Position numbers and translations under genes: made by a program. A DNA stretch of 64,000 bases, from the NCBI RefSeq assembly GCF_002900965.1, contig NZ_PJOM01000006.1, positions 43,509 through 107,508 on the forward strand. Reading direction: 5' to 3'. The notes under the pieces are model-generated. The model worked only from the letters and a program-made list of their open reading frames with translations, searched no databases and was not told the origin of the DNA. This DNA is from Pseudotabrizicola formosa (GTDB lineage Bacteria; Pseudomonadota; Alphaproteobacteria; Rhodobacterales; Rhodobacteraceae). Position 1 is the stretch's first letter. Each line of letters opens with the position of its first letter. Below, one piece after another: positions 47,510-57,999 of the stretch.

Positions 47510-48940
47510 TTACAGCGCTTTTGACCGATAGGCCGTCGCCACCCGGCTGATCGACACGATATAGGCCGCTGTGCGCAGGTCATCGACATCGTCGCGTTCG
47601 TGCCAGACCTTTCGCATCGCCTGATAGGCGGTGCGCATGGTGTCATCCAGACCAGACCGCACCAAAGCAAGCTCATCCGAACCGGTCAGAAACTTCTCCT
47701 TGAAATCGGGGGACAGCGTCCAGCCCAAGCCCTGATCCGCCGACAACCGCTCCAGCTCTTCGACCAGAATGCGCGACCGCCCCTCTTCGGCGCGGCGCTG
47801 CATCCGGCCAAAGCGGATATGCGACAGGTTCTTGACCCATTCGAAATAGGACACCGTGACCCCACCCGCATTGGCATACATGTCGGGAATGATCACGACG
47901 CCCTTTTCACGCAAGATCTCATCCGCGCCAAAGGTGACCGGGCCATTTGCCGCCTCAACGATCAGGGGGGCCTGAATCCGGGCCGCATTGTCCTTGTGAA
48001 TGACCCCCTCCATCGCAGCCGGGATCAGAATATCGCAGGCGGCTTCCAGCAAGGGCGTCCCATCATCCACAAAGGCTGCCGAAGGATAGCCCTTGATCGT
48101 GCCCTGCTTGACCATCCATTGCCGCACATCTTCGACATTCAGTCCGGTATCGCATTGCAGCGCGCCGTCGCGTTCAATGATGGCGGTGATGAGACAGCCA
48201 TCTTCTTCCGACAGGAACTTGGCGGCGTGATACCCCACATTGCCCAGGCCTTGCACGATCACCCGCTTGCCATCCAGGCTGCCGCTCAGCCCGGCGCGTG
48301 CCGTGTCTTCGGGGTGCCGGAAGAACTCCTGCAAGGCATATTGCACACCGCGCCCCGTCGCCTCGACCCGGCCCTGAATCCCGCCGGCATGCGGCGGCTT
48401 GCCCGTCACACAGGCGTTGCCGTTGATGTCGGTGGTGTTCATCCGCTTGTACTGGTCGGCGATCCACGCCATTTCCCGCTCTCCCGTGCCCATATCGGGG
48501 GCGGGCACGTTCTGCGCCGGATGAATCAGATCGCGCTTGATCAGCTCATAGGCAAAGCGCCGGGTGATCAGCTCCAGCTCATGCTCATCCCAGGCGCGGG
48601 GGTCGATGCACAGCCCGCCCTTGGACCCGCCAAAGGGCGTTTCCACCAGCGCGCATTTATAGGTCATCAGCGCGGCCAGCGCCTCAACCTCGTTCTGGTT
48701 GACCGACAGCGCATAGCGGATGCCGCCCTTGACCGGCTCCATATGCTCGGAATGCACCGAGCGATAGCCGGTGAAGGTCTCGATCTTGCCACGCAGGCGC
48801 ACGCCAAAGCGCACGGTATAGGTCGAATTGCAGACGCGGATTTTCTGCTCCAGCCCGGGGCTCAGATCCATCAGCCGCACCGCGCGGTTGAACATCAGAT
48901 CCACAGAATCCCGAAAGCTCAGTTCGCCGTCTCTGGTCAT
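47510..48940 (-). CDS. gdhA: Glu/Leu/Phe/Val-type dehydrogenase (glutamate dehydrogenase)
   Basis: The protein is 476 residues from ATG at 48940, with GGAGGG upstream. The catalytic lysine region is ETPFGGSKGGL near 111-121 and the active-site aspartate is in PAPDMGTGEREM near 150. The NAD(P) motif is VIVQGLGNVGYHAAKFL near 228. It interconverts glutamate and 2-oxoglutarate, releasing or fixing ammonium. It lies upstream of soxB on the same strand with 116 bp between, so it may join amine catabolism, though separate control is possible. Confidence 0.92.
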   Translation of the reverse strand: MTRDGELSFRDSVDLMFNRAVRLMDLSPGLEQKIRVCNSTYTVRFGVRLRGKIETFTGYRSVHSEHMEPVKGGIRYALSVNQNEVEALAALMTYKCALVETPFGGSKGGLCIDPRAWDEHELELITRRFAYELIKRDLIHPAQNVPAPDMGTGEREMAWIADQYKRMNTTDINGNACVTGKPPHAGGIQGRVEATGRGVQYALQEFFRHPEDTARAGLSGSLDGKRVIVQGLGNVGYHAAKFLSEEDGCLITAIIERDGALQCDTGLNVEDVRQWMVKQGTIKGYPSAAFVDDGTPLLEAACDILIPAAMEGVIHKDNAARIQAPLIVEAANGPVTFGADEILREKGVVIIPDMYANAGGVTVSYFEWVKNLSHIRFGRMQRRAEEGRSRILVEELERLSADQGLGWTLSPDFKEKFLTGSDELALVRSGLDDTMRTAYQAMRKVWHERDDVDDLRTAAYIVSISRVATAYRSKAL

Positions 48941-49002
48941 GCCATCCCTCCTGTCAGGCCGGGTGCACAGTGCCGCACCCAAGGCCAACCTATCGGCAGT
49001 TT

Positions 49003-49015
49003 GTGAACAGTTCAC
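49003..49015. promoter_or_regulatory. GTGAAC-N-GTTCAC palindrome upstream of gdhA
   Basis: A perfect 6-bp inverted repeat with one central base lies 63 bp upstream of the gdhA start. It is a plausible operator; the protein is unknown. Confidence 0.4.
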
Positions 49016-49047
49016 CGCAAAACGACCGCGTCAGACAATGAAAAATC

Positions 49048-49129
49048 GAATCGATTCGCAGCGACATCGCGCTGGACGGCGAATCCAGCCCTGTGGCACA
49101 TAGAAAATCGCCTTGGTCTGTTGCGATTC
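49048..49129. promoter_or_regulatory. cluster of four GANTC (CcrM) methylation sites
   Basis: GAATC 49048-49052, GATTC 49053-49057 (together the 12-bp palindrome CGAATCGATTCG), GAATC 49081-49085 and GATTC 49125-49129 lie in one promoter region. GANTC is the target of the cell-cycle methyltransferase CcrM in Alphaproteobacteria. Such clusters can make transcription depend on methylation state. Confidence 0.45.
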
Positions 49130-49295
49130 GCACGACAATTCCCCGCCATGGGCCCGATCGTTGCGCGCAAGCCCGGTACAGCAGCCTGTGCCGGGTCTGC
49201 GCCATAATTTCGCCGCGCTGTGTGCATCAAGTATCCCCAGATAACGCTGGCCAGACCTCCGTGGGGGCGGGGGCATGGCAATCAGGGACATTGAA

Positions 49296-50903
49296 ATGGA
49301 CCACGGAATGTTCAGTGCTGCAAAAACTCGCTCGCGCCAGGCTGTCACCCGTTTCATCCGGGATGAAGACGGGCATATCATCGCCTTCACCGTCGTCATG
49401 CTGACCTTGATGATGACGGTGGCAGGCATTGGCGTCGACATCATCCATTTTGAGACGGTCCGGACCAAGCAGCAGCAGACGCTGGACCGCGCCACGCTGG
49501 CCGCCGCGTCCCTGACCCAGGAACTGGACGCCGAAGACGTGGTGCGCGACTATTTCGCCAAAGCCGGATTGGCCGACAATCTCAAGCTGGTGCAATACGA
49601 ACGCACCTTCAATGGCTCAACCGTCCGCGCGGAAGCGGAAACCGAACTCACGCCGATCTTCATGAACCTCTATGACCTGACCGACAGCACCAAGCTGCTT
49701 GCAGCCGGCGTGTCTCAGGCCGAACAGCGCATCAACAACATTGAAATCATGCTGGTTCTGGACGTGTCCGGCTCGATGAGCGGCACCAAGCTGACCAACC
49801 TGAAATCGGCGGCCAATGAATTCATCGATACGGTTCTGGATCAGGACTTCGAAAACCGCGTCTCGATCGGCATCGTGCCCTACAACGGTCAGGTGAACTT
49901 GCCGCAATACATGCAAAACATGTTCAACGCCCAGGATGATCACGGCGTCAACAATGTGAACTGCTTTGACCTGCCGGCCTCCACCTATAGCAGCCTGGGG
50001 CTGTCGCGCACCGCAGCCATGCCGGTGACCGCCCATGCCGATACATTCTCTTCGACCGCAGGTGGCTACATCTCGCCGACAGACAGCGATTATGCAGTGG
50101 TCGAGCCCGGAAATCGCTGGTGCCCGCCATCGACCGTAAACGTGATCCGCGCGCCGACCAACAACAAGGCGCAGCTCAAAAGCCATATCTCCAACCTGAC
50201 GGCCATTGGCGCAACCTCGATCAATGCGGGGATGAAATGGGGCATGGCCCTGCTCGATCCTTCGGCAAACTCGCTCTACACCGGCATGGTCGCCGCCGGA
50301 CAGACACCCTCTTATTTCGGCGACCGTCCCTTTGCCTATAACGCCGAAGACGCGATGAAAATCATCGTGCTGATGACCGATGGCGAGCATTTTGCCGAAG
50401 AGCGGGTGAATGCCGGTTACCGCTTTGGCGACGCGCCAATCTGGCGCGGTCGCGACGGGCGGTATTCGGTGTATCACAACCAGCCCGGATCAAACGATTT
50501 TTACTATCCGCATAACAATTCCTGGAATTCGCAACCCTATGACGGCTCGAACGCCGTGCGCCAGACCTGGCCGCAGATGTGGGAACGTGTCCGCCTGACC
50601 TGGGTCGCCTACCAGCTTTATGCGCGCCCGCTTGGCACCAACTATTCGGCGCAGGTGAACGCGATGCGCACCCAGACCCCCATCTCCACGATGAACAACC
50701 AGTTGCAGGCGGTCTGCGATCTGGCGAGCGCCCGCGACGTGCTGGTCTATGGCATCGCCTTCGAGGCCCCGACCAATGGCCGCACCGCCATCGCCAATTG
50801 TGCCAGCTCGCCCGCGCATTACTTCAACGCGCGCGGGCTGGAAATCCGGACCGCCTTCCGCTCCATCGCCACCAACATCAGCCAGTTGAAACTGACCCAA
50901 TGA
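49296..50903 (+). CDS. TadG-like pilus protein with von Willebrand A domain
   Basis: The protein is about 535 residues. I prefer ATG 49296 because AGGGA lies 7 nt upstream; ATG 49275 is possible. The N-terminal Flp/Tad-type hydrophobic segment (GHIIAFTVVMLTLMMTVAGI) is followed by a periplasmic region with a vWA domain. The MIDAS motif is LVLDVSGSMSGTKL (D-x-S-x-S), with the later TDG of the site in VLMTDGEHF. It resembles TadG, a surface or periplasmic component of the Flp/Tad pilus. It overlaps the next gene (ATGA), forming a three-gene unit without the usual tad secretion genes. Confidence 0.85.
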   Translation: MDHGMFSAAKTRSRQAVTRFIRDEDGHIIAFTVVMLTLMMTVAGIGVDIIHFETVRTKQQQTLDRATLAAASLTQELDAEDVVRDYFAKAGLADNLKLVQYERTFNGSTVRAEAETELTPIFMNLYDLTDSTKLLAAGVSQAEQRINNIEIMLVLDVSGSMSGTKLTNLKSAANEFIDTVLDQDFENRVSIGIVPYNGQVNLPQYMQNMFNAQDDHGVNNVNCFDLPASTYSSLGLSRTAAMPVTAHADTFSSTAGGYISPTDSDYAVVEPGNRWCPPSTVNVIRAPTNNKAQLKSHISNLTAIGATSINAGMKWGMALLDPSANSLYTGMVAAGQTPSYFGDRPFAYNAEDAMKIIVLMTDGEHFAEERVNAGYRFGDAPIWRGRDGRYSVYHNQPGSNDFYYPHNNSWNSQPYDGSNAVRQTWPQMWERVRLTWVAYQLYARPLGTNYSAQVNAMRTQTPISTMNNQLQAVCDLASARDVLVYGIAFEAPTNGRTAIANCASSPAHYFNARGLEIRTAFRSIATNISQLKLTQ

Positions 50904-51436
50904 TCCGTCGCATCCGCACCCTGTTCCGCCCCTTCCGCAAGGATGAGCGTGGCCTCGCCTCGGTGGAATTCGCGTTGTTTTTCCCGCTGTACCTTGGCCT
51001 GTTCTTCTGGGCGGCGGACCTGGGGATCATCACGATCAAATCGGTCATGCTCGACCACGCGCTGGACGTCTCGATGCGCGAATTGCGGCTGGGTCAGGTC
51101 GAAGACCCGACCGCTGACAAGCTCAAGGCTGCGATCTGTTCACGCGCCACCATCATCGGCAATTGCGAAGATCAGATGATGATCGAGCTTCAGCCGGTAT
51201 CCACCGCCACCTGGGCCATGCCGCAGACCCCGGTGACCTGCGTCAACAACGACGAGGAAATCCAGCCCGTCGTCGCCTTCTCGCCGGGGCGTCAGCAGGA
51301 ACTGATGCTGGTGCGCGCCTGCATCATCATCCCGGTCCTGCTGCCCGACGCCATGTTCGGACGCATGTTGACCAAGGACAGCACCGGCGGCATCGGCATC
51401 GCCGCCATCTCCAGCTTCGTCAACGAACCGTCCTGA
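50900..51436 (+). CDS. TadE-family pilus pseudopilin-like protein
   Basis: The product is 178 residues. The basic leader RRIRTLFRPFRKDERG precedes the TadE motif LASVEFALFFPLYLGLFF with the characteristic Glu five residues into the hydrophobic helix. A cysteine-bearing periplasmic part follows. ATG at 50900 overlaps the stop of the TadG-like gene. TadE-type proteins are minor pseudopilins of the Tad apparatus. Confidence 0.85.
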   Translation: MIRRIRTLFRPFRKDERGLASVEFALFFPLYLGLFFWAADLGIITIKSVMLDHALDVSMRELRLGQVEDPTADKLKAAICSRATIIGNCEDQMMIELQPVSTATWAMPQTPVTCVNNDEEIQPVVAFSPGRQQELMLVRACIIIPVLLPDAMFGRMLTKDSTGGIGIAAISSFVNEPS

Positions 51437-51452
51437 GGACACCTGCAACATC

Positions 51453-52052
51453 ATGAAACGCCCCGCATTCCTCAAACGCTTCCTGCCCCGGCTGCGCGGC
51501 TTTGCCCGCGACGAGCACGGTATCGCCTCGATGGAAATGATGCTGATGCTGCCGCTCTATCTGTTCTGCATCTTCGGCACCTTCACCTATTGGGACGCGT
51601 TCGACGTGTCCAACCGGTCGCAAAAGGCCGCCTATTCGGTCTCCGACCTGCTGACCCGCAACCAGGACATGCAAGGCGTGTCCGAGACCTATGTGAACGG
51701 CATGTTCACGACCATGCAATACATGATGGGTGACACGCTGCCGACCAGAACCCGCGTCACCAGCATCTTTTTCAGCGATACAGACGGCTATCGCGTGCTG
51801 TGGTCACGGTCCAGCGCCACCACCCTTCCGCGGCTGACCACCTCTTCGCTGGACATCATCCAGGACCATCTTCCGGTGATGTTTGACGGTGACGCCCTGA
51901 TTGTGGTCGAGGCGATGGTGGACTTCGAACCGATGTTCAGCCTGACCAACTGGGCGATGCAGGCGCTGGATATGGACAGCGTCTATCAGGTTGTCGTGAC
52001 CCGCCCCCGCTTCATGTCACGAATTTGCCTGCGCGGCGTTGCCTGCAGCTGA
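51453..52052 (+). CDS. TadE/TadF-like pseudopilin protein
   Basis: The protein is 199 residues and has the same architecture as the preceding one: basic leader, ASMEMMLMLPLYLFCIFGTF with the conserved Glu, then a periplasmic domain with a C-terminal pair of cysteines (RICLRGVACS). It is 16 bp after the TadE gene, the third member of the unit. Substrate or pilus assignment is inferred from family only. Confidence 0.82.
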   Translation: MKRPAFLKRFLPRLRGFARDEHGIASMEMMLMLPLYLFCIFGTFTYWDAFDVSNRSQKAAYSVSDLLTRNQDMQGVSETYVNGMFTTMQYMMGDTLPTRTRVTSIFFSDTDGYRVLWSRSSATTLPRLTTSSLDIIQDHLPVMFDGDALIVVEAMVDFEPMFSLTNWAMQALDMDSVYQVVVTRPRFMSRICLRGVACS

Positions 52053-52064
52053 CCGGCGCCTGCG

Positions 52065-52559
52065 TCACGGCCGGCCGGTGCGGATCATCTCTTCCAGCAC
52101 CTCGGCCATATAGCGCGCCTCGTGCCGGTGGGTGACCCCGCCCACACCGACCGAACGGCCCAACCGCCACCACAGCCCCGGGGCCCAGCCGCGCGGGGCG
52201 GGTGCTGCCAGCAACAGGGTAAATCCCCCCGCCGGCTTGAAGGCAAACACCCCGCGACGGACCGCGCGGATCTGATCCACGCGCGTCAGCACCATCCCGT
52301 TGTGATCGATCAACGCCGTCCGGGTCAGACGCAAGCCTTGCCCGGTCGATTGCCACATCCGCACCGCAAGCCACAGACCGGCCAGCCCGAAGCCAAGCAG
52401 AAAAACGGTCCAGCCGATCTGCTCTGACGGACGGGCCATGGCCAGATAGACCATAAAGCCGCCCATCACCGCCAGAACGGTGACGCCCACCCCCCGGCGC
52501 GGCGGCGAAGGCCGCAACTCGGCAAGGACGGGCTGGGTCTGGGCACTCTGGTCAGGCAT
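52065..52559 (-). CDS. two-helix membrane protein of unknown function
   Basis: The protein is 164 residues from ATG at 52559 (52580 also possible). Two hydrophobic helices (about 25-43 and 50-68) are followed by a soluble domain that resembles a bacterial PH-like module (RLTRTALIDHNGMVLTRVDQ). The family is common in Rhodobacterales but has no assigned function. It converges on the Tad-like unit. Confidence 0.65.
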   Translation of the reverse strand: MPDQSAQTQPVLAELRPSPPRRGVGVTVLAVMGGFMVYLAMARPSEQIGWTVFLLGFGLAGLWLAVRMWQSTGQGLRLTRTALIDHNGMVLTRVDQIRAVRRGVFAFKPAGGFTLLLAAPAPRGWAPGLWWRLGRSVGVGGVTHRHEARYMAEVLEEMIRTGRP

Positions 52560-52691
52560 CGGCGGCTCCGGGGTTGGCACTCTGCCCCGCAGACTTAGAC
52601 CAGCGCCGATCGTGGCGATAGGGGGTTACCGCCCGTCCTGTGCCGCCCCCCGCCCCTTGCCCCGTCCGCCGAACCTGCCTAGGGTCGGCGC

Positions 52692-53003
52692 ATGGCCCCC
52701 CTCGGGCCGCCGATGGATGATCCGATGATACCGCCTGCCCCCCCGCGCCCCCGTCCCCTGCCCGCTCGGGTCAGGTCTCTGTTCGTTGCAGCCTTTGGCC
52801 TGGCACTATGCGCCTGCGCCCCCCTGCCCGGCATCGTGGCCCAGAGCAGCGCCCCAGCACCCGGCCCCGCCCCGGTTCTGGTGCCCCTCGACGGGGTCCT
52901 GGCACAGGCGGATGCGGTGGGCAGCGGTGCCGGTGCCGTCGCCCCGGTCGAGGCGCGCGCCAGCCGCCTGCGCGCCCGGGCCGCAGCCTTGCGCAGCGAA
53001 TAA
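52692..53003 (+). CDS. small putative lipoprotein
   Basis: The product is 103 residues or fewer. A signal-like stretch RSLFVAAFGLALCACAPLPG ends in a lipobox-like LALC, so the mature form may start at that Cys and be lipidated. The remainder is Ala/Pro-rich and ends in an Arg/Ala helix. Several ATG codons (52692, 52713, 52725) could be the start. No function is known. It is 86 bp before hom. Confidence 0.5.
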   Translation: MAPLGPPMDDPMIPPAPPRPRPLPARVRSLFVAAFGLALCACAPLPGIVAQSSAPAPGPAPVLVPLDGVLAQADAVGSGAGAVAPVEARASRLRARAAALRSE

Positions 53004-53088
53004 CCCCCTTCCGACCGCACCCGCGCCGCGTTGCCTTGGCCCCGCAGTCAGGCTAAGACCGCAGCACATGCTGATGACGGAGTATCCC

Positions 53089-54399
53089 ATGACCGCCCCC
53101 TCCAAGCCCGCCCCCCTGCGCATCGGTCTTGCCGGACTGGGCACCGTCGGCATCGGTGTGGTCAAGATCGTGCAGCGCCATGCCGATCTGATCGCGGCCC
53201 GCGCGGGTCGTCCGGTGGTGATCACGGCCGTCTCGGCCCGCGATCCGCAAAAGAACCGCGATGCCGACCTGTCCGACTACCCCTGGGAAACCGACCCGGT
53301 GGCCCTGGCCCAACGCGCGGATATCGACGTGTTTGTCGAGGTGATGGGCGGCCACGAAGGCCCGGCCCGTCTGGCGACCGAAGCCGCAATTGCATCGGGC
53401 AAGGATGTGGTCACCGCCAACAAGGCGCTGCTGGCCCATCACGGCCACGCGCTTGCCATGGCCGCCGAGGCGCAAGGCCGGGTGATCCGGTTCGAGGCCG
53501 CCGTGGCCGGCGGCATCCCGGTCATCAAGACCCTGACCGAAGGTCTGGCCGGCAATCAGATCACCCGCGTCATGGGCGTGATGAACGGCACCTGCAATTA
53601 CATCCTCACCCGGATGCAGTCCTCTGGCCTGCCCTATGAAACGGTGTTCGAAGAGGCCCGCCAGCTTGGCTATCTGGAGGCTGACCCGAACCTCGATGTC
53701 GGCGGCATCGACGCGGGCCACAAACTGTCGCTGCTGGCCGCCATCGCCTTCGGCACCAAGGTCAGCTTTGACAAGGTGGAACTCGAAGGCATCGGCAATG
53801 TCTCGATCGAGGATATCACGCTCGCCGATGACATGGGCTATCACATCAAGCTGCTGGGCGTGGCGCAGATGACCGGGCGCGGTCTGGAACAGCGCATGAC
53901 CCCCTGTCTTGTGCCCGCCGAAAGCCCGCTCGGCCAGTTGCAGGGCGGCACCAATATGGTGGTGCTCGAAGGCGATTCCGTCGGCCAGATCGTGATGCGC
54001 GGGGCCGGTGCAGGCGAAGGCCCGACCGCCAGCGCCGTGATGGCCGATGTCATCGACATCGCGCGCGGCACGCGGCTCTCGACCTTTGGCCGCCCGGCGT
54101 CCTCTCTGGCCGATCCGGTGGCGGCGAAATCCGCCACGCCTGCCCCCTATTACCTGCGCATGACCCTGCTCGACAAACCCGGTGCCCTGGCCAAGATCGC
54201 CACCGCTCTGGGCGAGGCCGGCATCTCCATCGACCAGATGCGCCAGCTGAACCAGCCGGACGCGGCCGATAACAAGGCCACCGTGCTGATCGTGACCCAC
54301 AAGGCGCAGCCCGCCGATGTGGCCTTCGCGCTGGATCAGTTCGGTCCCACCGGCGTGCTGATCGGCGCCCCCGTGGCCATCCGCATCGAACAGGTCTGA
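53089..54399 (+). CDS. hom: homoserine dehydrogenase
   Basis: The protein is 436 residues from ATG at 53089, with ACGGAG upstream. The Rossmann motif is IGLAGLGTVGIGVVKIV near 12-28, the catalytic region is VVTANKALLAHHG near 105 and NGTCNYILTRM near 165, and the C-terminal ACT domain is MTLLDKPGALAKIATALGEA near 355-375. It reduces aspartate semialdehyde to homoserine for threonine and methionine synthesis. The ACT domain suggests feedback inhibition by threonine. Confidence 0.96.
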   Translation: MTAPSKPAPLRIGLAGLGTVGIGVVKIVQRHADLIAARAGRPVVITAVSARDPQKNRDADLSDYPWETDPVALAQRADIDVFVEVMGGHEGPARLATEAAIASGKDVVTANKALLAHHGHALAMAAEAQGRVIRFEAAVAGGIPVIKTLTEGLAGNQITRVMGVMNGTCNYILTRMQSSGLPYETVFEEARQLGYLEADPNLDVGGIDAGHKLSLLAAIAFGTKVSFDKVELEGIGNVSIEDITLADDMGYHIKLLGVAQMTGRGLEQRMTPCLVPAESPLGQLQGGTNMVVLEGDSVGQIVMRGAGAGEGPTASAVMADVIDIARGTRLSTFGRPASSLADPVAAKSATPAPYYLRMTLLDKPGALAKIATALGEAGISIDQMRQLNQPDAADNKATVLIVTHKAQPADVAFALDQFGPTGVLIGAPVAIRIEQV

Positions 54400-54407
54400 A
54401 CACCACA

Positions 54408-54432
54408 CCAGACCAGACCAGACCAGACCAGA
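54408..54432. repeat. CCAGA pentamer tandem repeat (5 copies)
   Basis: Five perfect copies of CCAGA follow the hom stop. Such short tandem repeats can vary in number by slippage. The position, 9 bp after the gene, makes an effect on hom coding impossible. Confidence 0.9.
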
Positions 54433-54476
54433 CCCGCGGCCCATCCGCGCGGGCTGCGGCACTGCGCGCCTTCCTT

Positions 54477-54565
54477 CCTTATCTGTTGAAAACTATCCCG
54501 GGGGTAGTCCATTGGTTTCGCCATTGGGTCAAGACACCAATGGACTGGGGGGGGGCTGGCCCCCC
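54477..54565. repeat. dispersed intergenic repeat, copy A, with inverted repeat
   Basis: TTATCTGTT-GAAAACTATCCC then a G-run and GTCC resembles the sequence after tctA (63881-63932). Inside it, AGTCCATTGGT (54506-54516) and ACCAATGGACT (54536-54546) form a perfect 11-bp inverted repeat. The rest of the 390-base gap between hom and glpX shows no gene. Confidence 0.5.
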
Positions 54566-54789
54566 GGTCGTGACAGTCCCGCAGGCAAACCTTTAACAAA
54601 TCATGAATATCCAAAGCCAAGCCTTTGATTTCATGTCTCTTCAAAGCCTGTAACACAGGGGGAAGCCCTGGCCCGCCCCGCCTCGGCCCCCTCCCCCTTT
54701 CCCGCCCCGGTTAGCGCCATCATGCTTGCCCTGCGCGAACCCGGCAGGCTACACCCACGGCAACGCATTTCCCAACCAAAGGACAGATC

Positions 54790-55770
54790 ATGACCGTCGC
54801 CCCGCCCAAAGTCGCCGAGTTTCAGGACCGCCTGCTCTCCCTCGGCCTTGCCCGCGTGTCCGAAGCAGCTGCGCTGGCCAGCGCCGGGCTGATCGGGCGC
54901 GGTGACGAAAAGGCCGCCGATCAGGCGGCGGTGAACGCGATGCGGGACCAGCTGAACCTTCTGGATATCAAAGGCGTGGTCGTGATCGGCGAAGGCGAGC
55001 GCGACGAGGCCCCGATGCTCTACATCGGCGAAGAGGTCGGCACCGGCAACGGCCCGGCGGTGGATATCGCGCTGGACCCGCTGGAAGGCACCACGCTGAC
55101 CGCCAAGGACATGCCCAACGCCCTGACCGTCATCGCCATGGCCCCACGCGGCACGCTGCTGCACGCCCCCGACGTCTATATGGAAAAGCTCGCCATCGGC
55201 CCCGGCCACCGCATCGGCACCGTGACGCTGACCATGACCCCCTCCGAACGGGTGTCGGCGCTGGCCGCCGCCAAGGGCTGCTCCACCAATGACATCACCG
55301 TCTGCGTGCTGGAACGCCCCCGCCACGAAGAGATGATCGCCGAAATCCGCTCCACCGGTGCCGCCATCCGCCTGATCACCGATGGCGACGTGGCCGGTGT
55401 CATGCATTGCGCCGAACCAGACCTCACCGGCATCGACATGTACATGGGGTCGGGCGGCGCACCAGAAGGCGTGCTGGCGGCGGCGGCGCTGAAATGCATG
55501 GGCGGCCAGTTCTTCGGCAAGCTCCTGTTCCGCAACGACGATGAACGCGCCCGCGCCCGCAAGGCCGGGATCGAGAACTTCGACCGCGTCTACACGCGTG
55601 ATGATCTCGTGCGCGGCGACGTGATCTTTGCCGCCACCGGCGTCACCGACGGCAGCCTGCTGGCCGGCATCAAGCGCGAGCCGGGCCACCTGACGACCGA
55701 AACCATCCTGATGCGGTCCAAAACCGGCTCGGTCCGCCGCATGACCTACCGCAACCCGATCCGTCGCTGA
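54790..55770 (+). CDS. glpX: fructose-1,6-bisphosphatase class II
   Basis: The protein is 326 residues. GVVVIGEGERDEAPMLYIGE near 62-81 and DIALDPLEGTTLTAK near 93-107 contain the metal and phosphate ligands of class II (GlpX) enzymes. It removes the 1-phosphate of fructose 1,6-bisphosphate in gluconeogenesis. AAAGGAC precedes the ATG. A strong hairpin ends the transcript 6 bp after the stop. Confidence 0.96.
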   Translation: MTVAPPKVAEFQDRLLSLGLARVSEAAALASAGLIGRGDEKAADQAAVNAMRDQLNLLDIKGVVVIGEGERDEAPMLYIGEEVGTGNGPAVDIALDPLEGTTLTAKDMPNALTVIAMAPRGTLLHAPDVYMEKLAIGPGHRIGTVTLTMTPSERVSALAAAKGCSTNDITVCVLERPRHEEMIAEIRSTGAAIRLITDGDVAGVMHCAEPDLTGIDMYMGSGGAPEGVLAAAALKCMGGQFFGKLLFRNDDERARARKAGIENFDRVYTRDDLVRGDVIFAATGVTDGSLLAGIKREPGHLTTETILMRSKTGSVRRMTYRNPIRR

Positions 55771-55776
55771 TCGGTC

Positions 55777-55801
55777 GGGGCGCAGGCAAACCCTGCGCCC
55801 C
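55777..55801 (+). terminator. hairpin after glpX
   Basis: GGGGCGCAGG and CCTGCGCCCC pair in a perfect 10-bp stem with a 5-base loop, immediately after the glpX stop. The following bases are not T-rich. Confidence 0.7.
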
Positions 55802-55908
55802 CTCGCATCGCAGCTTTCCCAAATACTCCCGCGCGGCGCGCCCCCGCCCTTTGCGCCAAAGCGGCCTTTCAGGTTGAAGACCCGCCCCAGTTGGTGCAGA
55901 CCGCCCGC

Positions 55909-57657
<1,749 letters not shown>

Positions 57658-57721
57658 CATCGCGCGTTTTTCCTCTTGCGAGTCACGGCCCGTACCACTA
57701 CACACCCCCCACCGACAGCGT

Positions 57722-57796
57722 GGCCCGTTCGTCTATCGGTTAGGACACCAGGTTTTCAACCTGGGAAGAGGGGTTCGACTCCCCTACGGGCTGCCA
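57722..57796 (+). tRNA. tRNA-Glu (anticodon TTC)
   Basis: The cloverleaf folds fully. The acceptor stem pairs GGCCCGT with ACGGGCT (first pair G-U), the anticodon arm is CCAGG-TTTTCAA-CCTGG with TTC at the anticodon position, and the T arm is GAGGGGTTCGACTCCCC. The discriminator is G and CCA is encoded. Confidence 0.96.
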
Positions 57797-57999
57797 CCAT
57801 TTCCGCCTTTCACAGTCGATAAAATTACTGACCGCCCTCCTTGTCCATTAGGGATCTCGCAGGTTTTCTGCTTCAGCGTGGGCGGGCCTATGACTAGGAC
57901 AGATCTGCCCGAACAGGCCACGGTCTTATACCCGCCTGTCCAGGGCTTGTCGCTTTCCGCCCCTTGTTGAAGCTGCGCCCGGCGCTGAGATGTCCGGTG

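Larger units (their letters stand above)
48941..49295. other. divergent region between gdhA and the Tad-like genes
   Basis: The 355 bases carry no gene. They contain a GGGTGC...GCACCC inverted repeat (48961-48980), the palindrome at 49003-49015 and four GANTC sites at 49048-49129. Confidence 0.55.

Noticed and set aside
54408..54432. CRISPR-like repeats
   Set aside because: Pentamers with no spacers; no CRISPR array or cas gene is seen in the window.
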